Below are positions 8,644-16,714 of a stretch of 64,000 nucleotides of DNA, in pieces; position 1 is the first letter of the stretch; each line of letters begins with the position of its first letter. This DNA comes from Dietzia natronolimnaea (GTDB lineage Bacteria; Actinomycetota; Actinomycetes; Mycobacteriales; Mycobacteriaceae): NCBI RefSeq assembly GCF_039525805.1, contig NZ_BAAAHZ010000003.1; one strand, 5' to 3'. The notes under the pieces were generated by a model. The model did not search any database. It was not told the origin of the DNA and saw only the letters and a list, made by a program, of their open reading frames with translations. The position numbers were made by a program, and so were the translations under genes.

Positions 8644-8717
8644 TGGCCAGAGTCGGGATCGAACCGACGACCTTCCGCTTTTCAGGCGGACGCTCGTACC
8701 AACTGAGCTACCTGGCC
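8644..8717 (-). tRNA. tRNA-Phe(GAA)
   Basis: A 74-nt cloverleaf. The acceptor stem GGCCAGG pairs with TCTGGCC and has discriminator A. The T arm has GTCGG and CCGAC around TTCGATC. The anticodon loop CTGAAAA gives GAA. CCA is not encoded. It is the last of a Glu-Asp-Phe series, which is a standard actinobacterial arrangement. Confidence 0.96.
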
Positions 8718-8725
8718 ATAAGACC

Positions 8726-8757
8726 ACCGGCGCATCCGGTAAACCGAATGCGCCGGT
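8726..8757 (-). terminator. hairpin between tRNA-Asp and tRNA-Phe
   Basis: An imperfect GC-rich inverted repeat (ACCGGCGCAT against ATGCGCCGGT, inner CGG/CCG pairs) fills the 49-nt spacer after tRNA-Asp. It could be a terminator or a processing structure within a common transcript; no T-tract follows. Confidence 0.5.
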
Positions 8758-8766
8758 TGTCTCCTG

Positions 8767-8840
8767 CGACCCTGACGGGACTCGAACCCGCGACCTCCGC
8801 CGTGACAGGGCGGCGCGCTAACCAACTGCGCCACAGGGCC
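8767..8840 (-). tRNA. tRNA-Asp(GTC)
   Basis: A 74-nt cloverleaf. The acceptor GGCCCTG pairs with CAGGGTC (one G-T pair) and has discriminator G. The anticodon loop CTGTCAC gives GTC. The T loop is TTCGAGT. CCA is not encoded. Confidence 0.96.
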
Positions 8841-9007
8841 GTGCTTTTCGCACGAGACAGAACAGTAATCGACGCCCACGCCGGACGCAAATCGCGGGAC
8901 CGGCGGTGGTTCCAGGGCAGCTCGGAACGGGTTCGGTGGATCCCGGTGGCGACGCCCGGGGCGCCAGAAAGGGGGCCGACGACACCCGGCCCGCAGACGA
9001 GGGAATC

Positions 9008-9051
9008 GTCGACACCGTGCCCGCAGATGGTCGACACCGTGCCCGCAGATG
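9008..9051. repeat. 22-bp direct repeat in the tRNA-Glu/Asp spacer
   Basis: Two exact, contiguous copies of a 22-nt unit beginning GTCGACACCGTG occupy 9008-9029 and 9030-9051. A degenerate copy (CGACACCCGGCCCGCAGACG) precedes them around 8979-8999. The rest of the 259-nt spacer between tRNA-Asp and tRNA-Glu shows no gene. Confidence 0.85.
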
Positions 9052-9056
9052 AGAGA

Positions 9057-9089
9057 AGTCCCGGCCACCGACGAACGGTGACCGGGACT
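9057..9089 (-). terminator. hairpin after tRNA-Glu
   Basis: A long imperfect stem (AGTCCCGG with CCGGGACT, and inner CACCG with CGGTG) and a 5-nt loop lie 10 nt past the tRNA-Glu 3' end on the minus strand. They are followed by TTCTCTCATC on that strand. It looks like an intrinsic terminator or a processing signal. Confidence 0.65.
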
Positions 9090-9099
9090 CCTGACCTCG

Positions 9100-9172
9100 T
9101 ACCCCCTACGGGATTCGAACCCGCGCTGCCGGCGTGAAAGGCCGGTGTCCTAGGCCGCTAAACGAAGGGGGC
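9100..9172 (-). tRNA. tRNA-Glu(TTC)
   Basis: A 73-nt cloverleaf. The acceptor GCCCCCT pairs with AGGGGGT and has discriminator A. The anticodon loop CTTTCAC gives TTC. The T loop is TTCGAAT. CCA is not encoded. It is first in the minus-strand Glu-Asp-Phe order. Confidence 0.96.
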
Positions 9173-9211
9173 GTACGCCACGTCCGGGATCGCCGGGCCG
9201 CAGCGCGTTCG

Positions 9212-9240
9212 AGTTTAGGGCACGGCCCAGCAGACGTCTA
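9212..9240 (-). promoter_or_regulatory. candidate promoter of the tRNA-Glu/Asp/Phe unit
   Basis: On the minus strand TAGACG and TAAACT are separated by exactly 17 nt. The -10-like hexamer ends 39 nt upstream of the tRNA-Glu 5' end. Both hexamers stand out from GC-rich flanks. Confidence 0.45.
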
Positions 9241-9299
9241 AACCAACCACGCCCGAGCCGACGCCCGTCGGCGCGAACGGGGACGGTATCGTGACCGAC

Positions 9300-9375
9300 G
9301 CCCCTATAGCTCAGTTGGTAGAGCTACGGACTTTTAATCCGCAGGTCGTCGGTTCGAGCCCGACTGGGGGCACCA
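9300..9375 (+). tRNA. tRNA-Lys(TTT), CCA encoded
   Basis: The cloverleaf starts GCCCCTATAGCTC. The acceptor pairs with TGGGGGC and has discriminator A, and a genomic CCA occupies 9373-9375. The anticodon loop CTTTTAA gives TTT. The gene is divergent from the Glu-Asp-Phe unit and immediately precedes dusB. It is the only tRNA here with an encoded CCA. Confidence 0.96.
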
Positions 9376-9441
9376 CGATCGGCCGGGCGGCACAGGGCGC
9401 CCCCATTGGACCTGCCCGCCCCGCGCTGGGACACTCGGATC

Positions 9442-10620
9442 ATGTCCGCACCCACCGCCACCGGCGGGCCCGCCCTGCGCATCGGCCCCCTCGAGCTCGC
9501 CTCACCGGTCGTCCTGGCGCCGATGGCGGGCGTCACCAATGTCGCCTTCCGCACGCTGTGCCGCGAACTCGAACGTGAGCAGCAGGGTTCGGTGTCCGGG
9601 CTCTACGTCTGCGAGATGGTGACGGCGCGGGCGCTCGTCGAACGCCAGCCGGGAACCCTGCACATGGCCACGTTCGCGCCCGACGAGTCCCCGCGCAGCC
9701 TGCAGCTGTACACGGTGGACGCCGAGTACACCTACGCGGCCGCCAAGATGATCGTCGACGAGGACCTGGCGGACCACATCGACATCAACTTCGGGTGCCC
9801 GGTCCCCAAGGTCACCCGACGCGGCGGCGGGTCGGCGATCCCCTACAAGCGGCGGCTGTTCCGCTCCATCGTCGCCGCGGCGGTCCGGGCCACCGAGGGC
9901 ACCGACATCCCGGTCACGGTGAAGATGCGGGTGGGGATCGACGACGAGCACCACACCCATCTCGACGCCGGCCGCATCGCCGTCGACGAGGGCGCCAGGG
10001 CCGTCGCACTGCACGCACGGACCGCCGCCCAGCGGTACTCCGGCGAGGCGGACTGGTCGCAGATCTCCCGCCTGGTCGAACACATCGGCGCGGTCTCTGA
10101 TGTCCCGGTGCTGGGCAACGGCGACATCTTCTCCGCCGAGGACGCCGTCCGGATGCGGGAGCAGACCGGGTGCGCGGGCGTCGTAATCGGCCGGGGCTGT
10201 CTGGGCCGGCCGTGGCTCTTCTCCGAGCTCGCCGCCACCCTCGACGGGCGCGAGGCACCGGCCCCGCCCACGCTCGGCGAGGTCGGCCGCATCATGTACC
10301 GCCACGGCGAACTCCTCGCCGAACACCACGGTGAGAACAAGGGGATGCGCGACATCCGCAAACACGTGGCGTGGTACCTGCGGGGGTTCCCTGCCGGCTC
10401 CGGCAAGCGGGTGGCCCTGGCGGCCGTCCGCACCCTGGACGACCTCGCGGAGATGCTCGCCGATCTCCCCGCCGACGAGCCCTTCCCCGCGGACGGGTAC
10501 GGCCCGCGCGGCCGCCAGGGATCGCCCTCCCGGGTTCTCCTGCCCGAGGGGTGGTTGGACGATCCGGAGGACGACGCGGTGGCTCTCGAGGGTGCGGACG
10601 CGGAGAACTCGGGCGGCTGA
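9442..10620 (+). CDS. dusB: tRNA-dihydrouridine synthase (DusB family)
   Basis: A flavoenzyme that reduces uridine to dihydrouridine in the D-loop of tRNA. The 392-residue protein has the FMN-binding TIM-barrel start SPVVLAPMAGVTN (residues 21-33). The catalytic cysteine is Cys119 in NFGCPVPK, followed by RRGGGSAI, and conserved VTVKMRVG and LGNGDIF segments bind FMN phosphate. A helical C-terminal tRNA-binding domain follows. The ATG at 9442 (MSAPTATGG) is preferred; a TTG at 9406 would add 12 residues. It lies just downstream of tRNA-Lys, and M. tuberculosis Rv0823c occupies the equivalent place near phoU. Confidence 0.94.
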   Translation: MSAPTATGGPALRIGPLELASPVVLAPMAGVTNVAFRTLCRELEREQQGSVSGLYVCEMVTARALVERQPGTLHMATFAPDESPRSLQLYTVDAEYTYAAAKMIVDEDLADHIDINFGCPVPKVTRRGGGSAIPYKRRLFRSIVAAAVRATEGTDIPVTVKMRVGIDDEHHTHLDAGRIAVDEGARAVALHARTAAQRYSGEADWSQISRLVEHIGAVSDVPVLGNGDIFSAEDAVRMREQTGCAGVVIGRGCLGRPWLFSELAATLDGREAPAPPTLGEVGRIMYRHGELLAEHHGENKGMRDIRKHVAWYLRGFPAGSGKRVALAAVRTLDDLAEMLADLPADEPFPADGYGPRGRQGSPSRVLLPEGWLDDPEDDAVALEGADAENSGG

Positions 10621-10660
10621 ACCGGCACCTCCGGCACCGGCGCGGATGACGTGTCCCCCT

Positions 10661-10682
10661 GTTCATCGGCCGTTCATCGCCG
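10661..10682 (+). promoter_or_regulatory. PHO box upstream of phoU
   Basis: Two direct repeats, GTTCATCGGCC and GTTCATCGCCG, follow each other with exact 11-nt phasing. This is the design of PhoP-binding boxes in actinobacteria, whose units are GTTCACC-like with 4 further bases. A GATAGT -10-like hexamer begins 6 nt downstream, so the box occupies the -35 position. Position and phasing are seen; PhoP binding is inferred. Confidence 0.75.
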
Positions 10683-10722
10683 GTATCGATAGTGCGGTTG
10701 ACATGCCCGTATGCTGGTTCAC

Positions 10723-11493
10723 ATGCGTCTCGTCTACTCTGAAGAACTCGCGGATCTGGCCACCTCGATGGCCCGGATGTGCTCCCTCGCCACCGACGAC
10801 ATGGAGCTGGCGACCCACGCCCTCCTCCAGGTCGACCTCGTGGCCGCCGAGAGGGTTCTCCAGTCCTCGACGGAGATGTCCCGGCTGGCGACCGAGAACG
10901 AGGAACGCGGGTTCGCGCTCCTGGCCCTCCAGGCGCCGGTCGCCCGTGATCTCCGGCAGGTGGTCACCTCCATCCAGCTCGTCCAGGACCTCACCCGGAT
11001 GGGCACGCTGGCAGGGCACGTCGCCAAGATCGTCCGCCGGAGGCATCCGGAGAGCGTGCTCCCGGAGCCCGTCAACGGGTACTTCGCCGAGATGGGCCGG
11101 GTCGCGGTCTCGCTCGGCCGGTCCGCCACCGAGGTGCTGCTCAACCGGGACGCCGAGCAGGCCGCCACCCTGGCCCAGCAGGACGACGCCGTCGACGACC
11201 TCCGCCGCCACCTGTTCACCCTGCTCACCGTGCGCGAGTGGAAGTGGGGAGTGGCGTCGGCGGTCGACGTCACCCTCCTCGGTCGCTACTACGAGCGGTT
11301 CGCGGACCACGCGGTGGAGGTGGCGCAGCGCGTGATCTTCCTCGCCACCGGCGAGTACGCCACCCTGGCGGAGGACGATCCCGAGCACTCCTCCGCCTCC
11401 AACGAGGAGCTGGTCCGCCGCTTCAACGAGACCGACAGGTCGTTGACGCACCGCGTCTCGGGGGACGACCCGGGGAAATCCGGACCCAGCTGA
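10723..11493 (+). CDS. phoU: phosphate-signalling protein PhoU
   Basis: The 256-residue product has two tandem PhoU three-helix domains with the conserved acidic metal-binding motifs (near DLTRMGTLAGHVAKI and YYERFADHAVEVAQR). PhoU links the PstSCAB transporter to the PhoR sensor and dampens the phosphate-starvation response. The ATG at 10723 (MRLVYSEEL) matches the family N-terminus; another ATG lies 12 nt upstream. The gene is convergent with pstB, as in mycobacteria, where phoT and phoY2 converge. It is preceded by a PHO box, which predicts PhoP control. Confidence 0.95.
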   Translation: MRLVYSEELADLATSMARMCSLATDDMELATHALLQVDLVAAERVLQSSTEMSRLATENEERGFALLALQAPVARDLRQVVTSIQLVQDLTRMGTLAGHVAKIVRRRHPESVLPEPVNGYFAEMGRVAVSLGRSATEVLLNRDAEQAATLAQQDDAVDDLRRHLFTLLTVREWKWGVASAVDVTLLGRYYERFADHAVEVAQRVIFLATGEYATLAEDDPEHSSASNEELVRRFNETDRSLTHRVSGDDPGKSGPS

Positions 11494-11505
11494 CAGCCGG
11501 CCGGG

Positions 11506-11620
11506 NNNNNNNNNNNNNNNNNNNNNNNNNNNNNNNNNNNNNNNNNNNNNNNNNNNNNNNNNNNNNNNNNNNNNNNNNNNNNNNNNNNNNNNNNNNNNNN
11601 NNNNNNNNNNNNNNNNNNNN
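11506..11620. other. assembly gap (115 N)
   Basis: Unresolved bases lie between the convergent ends of phoU and pstB. The gap hides the last few codons and stop of pstB and the expected bidirectional terminator. The last readable bases (CAGCCGGCCGGG) are consistent with the arm of a GC-rich hairpin. Any reading frame running through the Ns is meaningless. Confidence 0.99.
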
Positions 11621-12364
11621 CTGCTTGTGGTCCGGGTTCGAGAAGATCTTCTCCGTCGAGTTGACCTCCACCAGCTGGCCCGGCATGCCGGTGGCCTCGA
11701 GCGAGAAGAACGCGGTCTGATCGGACACGCGCGCCGCCTGCTGCATGTTGTGCGTCACGATCACGATGGTGAACTCGCTCTTGAGCTCGGCGATGAGGTC
11801 CTCCACCGCGAGGGTGGAGATGGGGTCGAGCGCGGAGCAGGGCTCGTCCATGAGCAGGACCTGGGGCTCGATGGCGATCGCGCGGGCGATACACAGGCGC
11901 TGCTGCTGACCGCCGGAGAGCCCCCCGCCCGGCTTGTCCAGTCGATCCTTGACCTCGTTCCACAGATTGGCGCCGCGCAGCGACTTCTCGGCCACCTCGT
12001 CCAGGGTCTTCTTGTTCCTGACGCCCTGGAGCCTGAGGCCGGCGGTGACGTTCTCCTTGATCGACATCGTCGGGAACGGGTTGGGCCGCTGGAACACCAT
12101 GCCGATGGTCCGTCGGACGGCGACGGGGTCCACCTTCTTGTCGTAGATGTCCACGCCGTCGAGCTTGATGGATCCCGTGGCGTACGCGCCCGCGATCTCC
12201 TCGTGCATGCGGTTGAGCGAGCGGAGCACGGTGGACTTGCCGCAGCCGGACGGGCCGATGAACGCGGTCACCGAGCGCGGGGGGACGTGGAGGTCGACGT
12301 CCTTCACGGCGTGGAAGTCACCGTAGAAGATGTCGACGTTCTCGAGGTCGAGTCGCTTGGCCAT
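11621..12364 (-). CDS. pstB: phosphate ABC transporter ATPase PstB (3' end in gap)
   Basis: This subunit powers high-affinity phosphate import with PstA/PstC. The readable 248 residues contain Walker A GPSGCGKST (37-45), a Q-loop near GMVFQRPNPFP, the ABC signature LSGGQQQRLCIARA, and Walker B VLLMDEPCSALDP with the following H-loop in IVTHNMQQAARV. Family members have about 258 residues, so only about 10 codons should be missing within the gap. It starts 10 nt after pstA. It is truncated by the N run and not by mutation. Confidence 0.95.
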
Positions 12365-12374
12365 GACAGGGTCC

Positions 12375-13289
12375 TTACTTGGTCTTCGGCGCGAGCGCCT
12401 TGGAGGCGAACGTGGCGAGGACGTTCGCCAGCGCGATGATGATGATCAGGGTGAGGGCGGCGCCCCAGATCCGGTACTGGCCGGCTTCCGTCGGGTTCGA
12501 GAGCTGGTTGAAGATCAGCAGCGGCAGCGAGGCCATGTTGCCCTCGAAGAGGCTGTAGTTGAAGCTCGCCGTGTACCCCACGAGGATCAGTACCGGGGCG
12601 GTCTCGCCCATCACCCGGGCGATCGAGAGGAACACCCCGGAGATCATGCCCGACAGCGCGGTCGGGACCACGATGCTGACGATGGTCTTCCACTTGGGCA
12701 CGCCGAGCGCGTAGGACGCCTCACGGAGCTCGTCCGGGACGAGCTTGAGCATCTCCTCGGTGGAGCGCACGATCAGCGGCAGCATGAGCAACACCAGCGC
12801 CAGGCTCACCGCGAACGCGCTGAGCTGGAACCTCAGCACCGAGACCCAGACCCCGAAGATGAAGATGGCGGCCACGACCGAGGGCACGCCCGCGAGCACG
12901 TCGACCATGAAGGTGGTCGGCTTGGCCAGCCTCGACTCGGGGTATTCGACCAGCATGATGCCCGCCGCCACCCCCAGCGGGATCGAGATGACCGCGGCGA
13001 TGATCGCCTGGACGAGGCTGCCGTAGATGGCGTGCCCCACACCGCCACCCATCGAGGACGGGGAGACGAGGAAGAACGAGTTCGTCCACCAGGTGGGGTT
13101 GATGACCGCGGGGATGCCGGACTCGATCACCTTGTAGAGCAGCGCCACCAGCGGGATGACGGCCAGCACGAAGCACAGCGAGAAGATCACCGTCGCCGCC
13201 CTGTCCTTGATCCTGCGGCTGCCGGCGATCGGCAGGAACGTGTCCGACGGCTTGGCGGGCTTGGCGAGGTCGGGAGTTGCCTGGGTCAT
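12375..13289 (-). CDS. pstA: phosphate ABC transporter permease PstA
   Basis: A 304-residue inner-membrane permease subunit. Six predicted transmembrane helices include VIFSLCFVLAVIPLVALLY near the N-terminus and IIIIALANVLATFASKAL near the C-terminus. The cytoplasmic EAA loop that docks on PstB is recognisable around ELREASYALGVPKWKT. The start (MTQATPDL) overlaps the pstC stop by one base (TGATG), which implies translational coupling. A longer in-frame extension antiparallel to pstC was discarded. Confidence 0.95.
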   Translation of the reverse strand: MTQATPDLAKPAKPSDTFLPIAGSRRIKDRAATVIFSLCFVLAVIPLVALLYKVIESGIPAVINPTWWTNSFFLVSPSSMGGGVGHAIYGSLVQAIIAAVISIPLGVAAGIMLVEYPESRLAKPTTFMVDVLAGVPSVVAAIFIFGVWVSVLRFQLSAFAVSLALVLLMLPLIVRSTEEMLKLVPDELREASYALGVPKWKTIVSIVVPTALSGMISGVFLSIARVMGETAPVLILVGYTASFNYSLFEGNMASLPLLIFNQLSNPTEAGQYRIWGAALTLIIIIALANVLATFASKALAPKTK

Positions 13290-14341
13290 CAGCCGTTGAC
13301 CTTTCCACCGGACACGGAGCGTGCGATGAGGTTGACGAAGAAGGTGAGGATGAAGAGCACGAGACCCGCCGCGATGTAGGCACCGGTCGGCAGCGGGTGG
13401 TTGAACTCGGCCGCGCCCGACGCGATCTTGGAGGCGAACGTGAAGCCGCCGTCGAAGAGCGACAGCGTGCCGGGGGCGCTCGCGGCCCGCAGGATGATGA
13501 GGACCGCGACGGTCTCGCCGAGCGCCCGGCCGAGCGCGAGCATGGAGCCCGCGATCATGCCGGACTTGGCGTAGGGGAAGCACGTCATCCGGATCTTCTC
13601 CCACTTGGTGGCGCCCAGGGCGAGGGCGGCCTCCTGGTGGAGCGAGGGGGTCTGGCGGATGGTCTCGCGCGACATCGAGGTGATGATCGGCAGGATCATG
13701 ATCGCCAGGACCACCCCGGCGGTGAAGATGGTCCCGCCGCCGGCGATCGACACGTTGCCGTCGCCGAAGAGGAAGATCCATCCGAGGTTCTCGTTGAGCC
13801 ACGTGGACAACGGGACCAACAACGGCCCGAGCACGATCAGGCCCCACATGCCGTAGATGATCGACGGGACCGCCGCGAGCAGGTCGATGAGCGCCGACAG
13901 CGACCTCGACAACCGGACCGGCGCGTACTGCACGAGGAACGTCGCGATGCCGATGGACACCGGAACGGCGAGGAACAACGCGAAGAGCGAGCTCAGCACG
14001 GTCACCCTGAACATGTCGAGGATGCCGAACCGCATGTTGTCCGGATCGCTCGTGTTCCACTCGGACGACGTGAGGAAGTTGACGTTGTTCGCCAGGAGGG
14101 AGGGCGTCGCCTGCATGACCAGGACGATCGCGATCAGGGCGATGAGAGCGACGATGACGGCGCCGGCCGCCACCGTGACGCCCCGGAACACCGCGTCCGC
14201 CTTCTGCGAGGACCTGCCCTCGAGGAGGTCGCCCTTGGCGCCCTTCTCCGTATCCGGCACCGACCCCGAGCTGCCGGGGAGCCCGCCGGACTGCCCGGTG
14301 TTCCGGTCGGCGTGGCGGTCGACGGATTCGTGAACTGTCAT
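13289..14341 (-). CDS. pstC: phosphate ABC transporter permease PstC
   Basis: A 350-residue permease partner of PstA. There is a cytoplasmic N-terminal tail of about 60 residues, and then six helices starting around VAAGAVIVALIALIAIVL. The PstC-type EAA loop is LHQEAALALGATKWEKIR. The ATG at 14341 (MTVHESVDRHADR) is preceded by GAAGG; a start 13 codons upstream is possible but lacks such a site. It is second in pstSCAB, 79 nt after pstS. Confidence 0.95.
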   Translation of the reverse strand: MTVHESVDRHADRNTGQSGGLPGSSGSVPDTEKGAKGDLLEGRSSQKADAVFRGVTVAAGAVIVALIALIAIVLVMQATPSLLANNVNFLTSSEWNTSDPDNMRFGILDMFRVTVLSSLFALFLAVPVSIGIATFLVQYAPVRLSRSLSALIDLLAAVPSIIYGMWGLIVLGPLLVPLSTWLNENLGWIFLFGDGNVSIAGGGTIFTAGVVLAIMILPIITSMSRETIRQTPSLHQEAALALGATKWEKIRMTCFPYAKSGMIAGSMLALGRALGETVAVLIILRAASAPGTLSLFDGGFTFASKIASGAAEFNHPLPTGAYIAAGLVLFILTFFVNLIARSVSGGKVNG

Positions 14342-14420
14342 GGGACCTTCAGTCGCTCGGGGGATGAGATGGCCGGTCACCGGCTCGCCGCGATCAGCGG
14401 CGGGCCGGTGACCCGGTGCA

Positions 14421-15530
14421 TCAGGAGATCTCGGAGATGGCGGTCAGGAGCTGCTCGCGGAAGGCGTCGGGCACGGGGATGTAGCCCTCGTCCTCGAGCT
14501 GTGCCTGGACGTCCTCGGCCACCGCGATGTTGAGGAACGACCGGACGGCCGCGGCGGTCTCCGGATCCGCGTACGAGGAGCAGACGATCTCGTAGGTGGG
14601 GAGGATGATGGGGTAGGCGCCCGCGGCCTCGGGGACGTAGAACGACGAGGTGTCGATGACGAGATCGTTGGTGCCCTCGTTCTGGAGCCGCGCCGAGTCG
14701 ATGGTCACACCCGAGGTCTCGGCGTTGAGCTCGACGCCCTCCGGGTCCGCCGGGGTGATGACCTTGACCATCGAGAGGTCCTGGTTCTTCGCGTACGACC
14801 ACTCGGTGTACGTGATGGTCCCCGGGGTCTGTCCGATGGCACCCGAGACGCCCTCGTTGCCGCGGGCGCCCTCGCCGACACCACCGGTGAAGGTCTTGCC
14901 GGCGCCCTGCGTCCACGCACCCTCCGACGCCGCCTCCAGGTACTTCTGGAAGTTGTCGGTCGTGCCGGACTCGTCCGACCGGAAGATCACGGTGATGGGC
15001 TCGTCCGGGAGGTCCGTGCCCTCGTTCTCCTCGGCGATCGCCGGGTCGTTCCACGTGGTGATCTCACCGTTGAAGATCTTGGCGAGGGTGGGGCCGGAGA
15101 GCTTCAACTCGACGCCGTCGAGGTTGTAGGCCACGGCGATCGGGCCGAAGACGGCGGGGATGTTCCACGCCTCGGAGTCGCACCGCTCCTCGGCCGCCGC
15201 GTAGTCGGCATCCTTGAGCGGGGAATCGGATCCACCGAAGTCCGTGATCCCGCCGGTGAACTCGCTCACGCCGGCGCCGGAGCCGTTGGAGTTGTAGTTC
15301 AGCGTCTGACCCTCGCAGCTCATGGCGTAGGAGTTGGCGAAGATCGTCATGGCGTTGTTCTGGGCGGAGGACCCCGACGCGGTCAGGGTCTCCTTGCCCG
15401 CGCATTCCGCGTCGGAGACACTCTGCGCCGCGGTGTCACCGCTTCCGGTGTTGTCATCCGAGCAGGCGGCGAGCCCGACCGCCGTGAGGGCGGTGAGGCC
15501 GAGAAGAGCACCGGTGCGCTTGAGGTTCAC
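14421..15530 (-). CDS. pstS: phosphate-binding lipoprotein PstS
   Basis: The extracytoplasmic phosphate receptor of the Pst transporter, anchored by lipidation. The 369-residue protein starts at a GTG preceded by GGAG. It has a short basic signal (NLKRTGALLGLTALTAVG) and a lipobox LAAC, so the mature protein begins at the Cys followed by SDDNTGSGD. The substrate-binding loops ASGSSAQNNAM, SNGSGAGVSEF and RSDESGTTDNF are typical of PstS. The PHO boxes lie upstream. It is the first gene of pstSCAB. Confidence 0.95.
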   Translation of the reverse strand: MNLKRTGALLGLTALTAVGLAACSDDNTGSGDTAAQSVSDAECAGKETLTASGSSAQNNAMTIFANSYAMSCEGQTLNYNSNGSGAGVSEFTGGITDFGGSDSPLKDADYAAAEERCDSEAWNIPAVFGPIAVAYNLDGVELKLSGPTLAKIFNGEITTWNDPAIAEENEGTDLPDEPITVIFRSDESGTTDNFQKYLEAASEGAWTQGAGKTFTGGVGEGARGNEGVSGAIGQTPGTITYTEWSYAKNQDLSMVKVITPADPEGVELNAETSGVTIDSARLQNEGTNDLVIDTSSFYVPEAAGAYPIILPTYEIVCSSYADPETAAAVRSFLNIAVAEDVQAQLEDEGYIPVPDAFREQLLTAISEIS

Positions 15531-15637
15531 TGAATCTCCTTGGTTCGTCCGGCGGATAGCCCCCCGAACACGTCTTTGGCGACTGCAACACAAAGCCGGG
15601 CCGATACCGAGACCCGACGAGCACAGAACCTAAGGGT

Positions 15638-15681
15638 CCGATATGAACGGTCTCGCCGGTCGAGATGAACGAGAGATGAAC
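15638..15681 (-). promoter_or_regulatory. four-unit PHO box upstream of pstS
   Basis: Read on the minus strand, consecutive 11-nt units begin at 15681 (GTTCATCTCTC), 15670 (GTTCATCTCGA), 15659 (degenerate, GACCGGC start) and 15648 (GTTCATATCGG). Three of the four match the GTTCAT core in perfect register. A TAGGTT -10-like hexamer follows shortly after the last unit. This is strong evidence for PhoP-type control of pstSCAB. Confidence 0.8.
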
Positions 15682-15775
15682 TCAGTGGATGCGTCACGGT
15701 TATGACCTCTCGGGGGATTCGTACGGCGCCCCCACCTGGGGTGATCGCCGACCTCCGAGGTCCCGGACGGGGGTC

Positions 15776-16714
15776 TCACGCCGAGGCGTAGGTCACATCG
15801 CGGTGCTCGACGGTGAATCCGAGCTTCTCGTAGGTCCGGATGGCCGCCGCGTTGTCACCCTCCACGTAGAGGACGACCGACTCCGCACCCACCGGACCCT
15901 CCAGGTGCGCTACCCCCAGCGAGGTGAGCAGCCCTCCGAGCCCGCGCCCCTGGTCGGACGGGTCGACCGCCACGACGTAGACCTCGCCCTCCACGGGGGA
16001 ACCGGGCTCGCTCACCGTCTTGGTCCAGTGGAAGCCCGCGAGCCGGGGCACCGGACCCGTGGTGTCGACGGCCAGGAAGATCGCCCCGGGGTCCACCCAC
16101 TCCACAGCCAGTCGCTCATCGAGCTGGGCGCGGGTCCATCCGCCCTGCTCCGGGTGCCACGAGAACGCGGCGTTGTTGACGCGGAGGAACTCCTCGCGGG
16201 CGTCCAGTCCGGGCCATCGGGTGCCGCCCTCCGAGGCCGCCTCGGCGAGTGTGCCCGTCTCGATCCCCGCAGCGGGCCGCGTGGCGGGTGACGCGGAGCC
16301 CGCGGGGGCGCGCCTGCGCATCTTGAGCAGCTCACGGGTACGGACCAGCCCTGCCGAGCCGGCGAGTGCACGCGCGGCCGGCAGGTCACCGTGCGCCCAC
16401 ACCGCGGCGGAGGGCTCGAGGTCGAACACCGCGCGGACCAGCTCCGACCCGACCCCGCGTCGACGGCGCCCGGGGGCCACGACCATCTCGGCGGTCGCCT
16501 CCCCGCCGCTGCCGTCGAGCTGGGCGTAGCCGGCGACCTCACCCTCGTCTCCGCGGACCAGGAGATGGCGGACGGCCTGCTCGTCGCCCGACCGGAGCGA
16601 CCGCAGAGGCTGCTCGCCGAGCGGTGCCACCCCGTCCTCGGCCGCGGCGTCCCGGGTGACGGCCTCGATCAGCGCGGCCGTCTCGTCGTCCACCGCGTGC
16701 TCGATGGCGGTCAT
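15776..16714 (-). CDS. mshD: mycothiol synthase (acetyl-CoA:Cys-GlcN-Ins acetyltransferase)
   Basis: MshD catalyses the last step of mycothiol synthesis, acetylating the cysteine amine of Cys-GlcN-Ins. The 312 residues comprise two tandem GNAT domains. The N-terminal domain keeps the acetyl-CoA loop near VAPGRRRRGVGSELV. The C-terminal, catalytic domain has VYVVAVDPSDQGRGLGGLLTSLG followed by VEGDNAAAIRTYEKLGF. The start codon overlaps the glnR stop by 4 nt (ATGA), so the two are co-translated. The same pair exists in mycobacteria. Confidence 0.95.
   Translation of the reverse strand: MTAIEHAVDDETAALIEAVTRDAAAEDGVAPLGEQPLRSLRSGDEQAVRHLLVRGDEGEVAGYAQLDGSGGEATAEMVVAPGRRRRGVGSELVRAVFDLEPSAAVWAHGDLPAARALAGSAGLVRTRELLKMRRRAPAGSASPATRPAAGIETGTLAEAASEGGTRWPGLDAREEFLRVNNAAFSWHPEQGGWTRAQLDERLAVEWVDPGAIFLAVDTTGPVPRLAGFHWTKTVSEPGSPVEGEVYVVAVDPSDQGRGLGGLLTSLGVAHLEGPVGAESVVLYVEGDNAAAIRTYEKLGFTVEHRDVTYASA

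Noticed and set aside
11423..11620. Continuation of the pstB frame through the N run into phoU antisense sequence
   Set aside because: Frame continuity through Ns is artificial. PstB should end about 10 codons into the gap.
13290..14060. In-frame 5' extension of pstA
   Set aside because: It is antiparallel-frame sequence within pstC and has no permease character; the ATG at 13289 has family-like sequence and overlaps the pstC stop.
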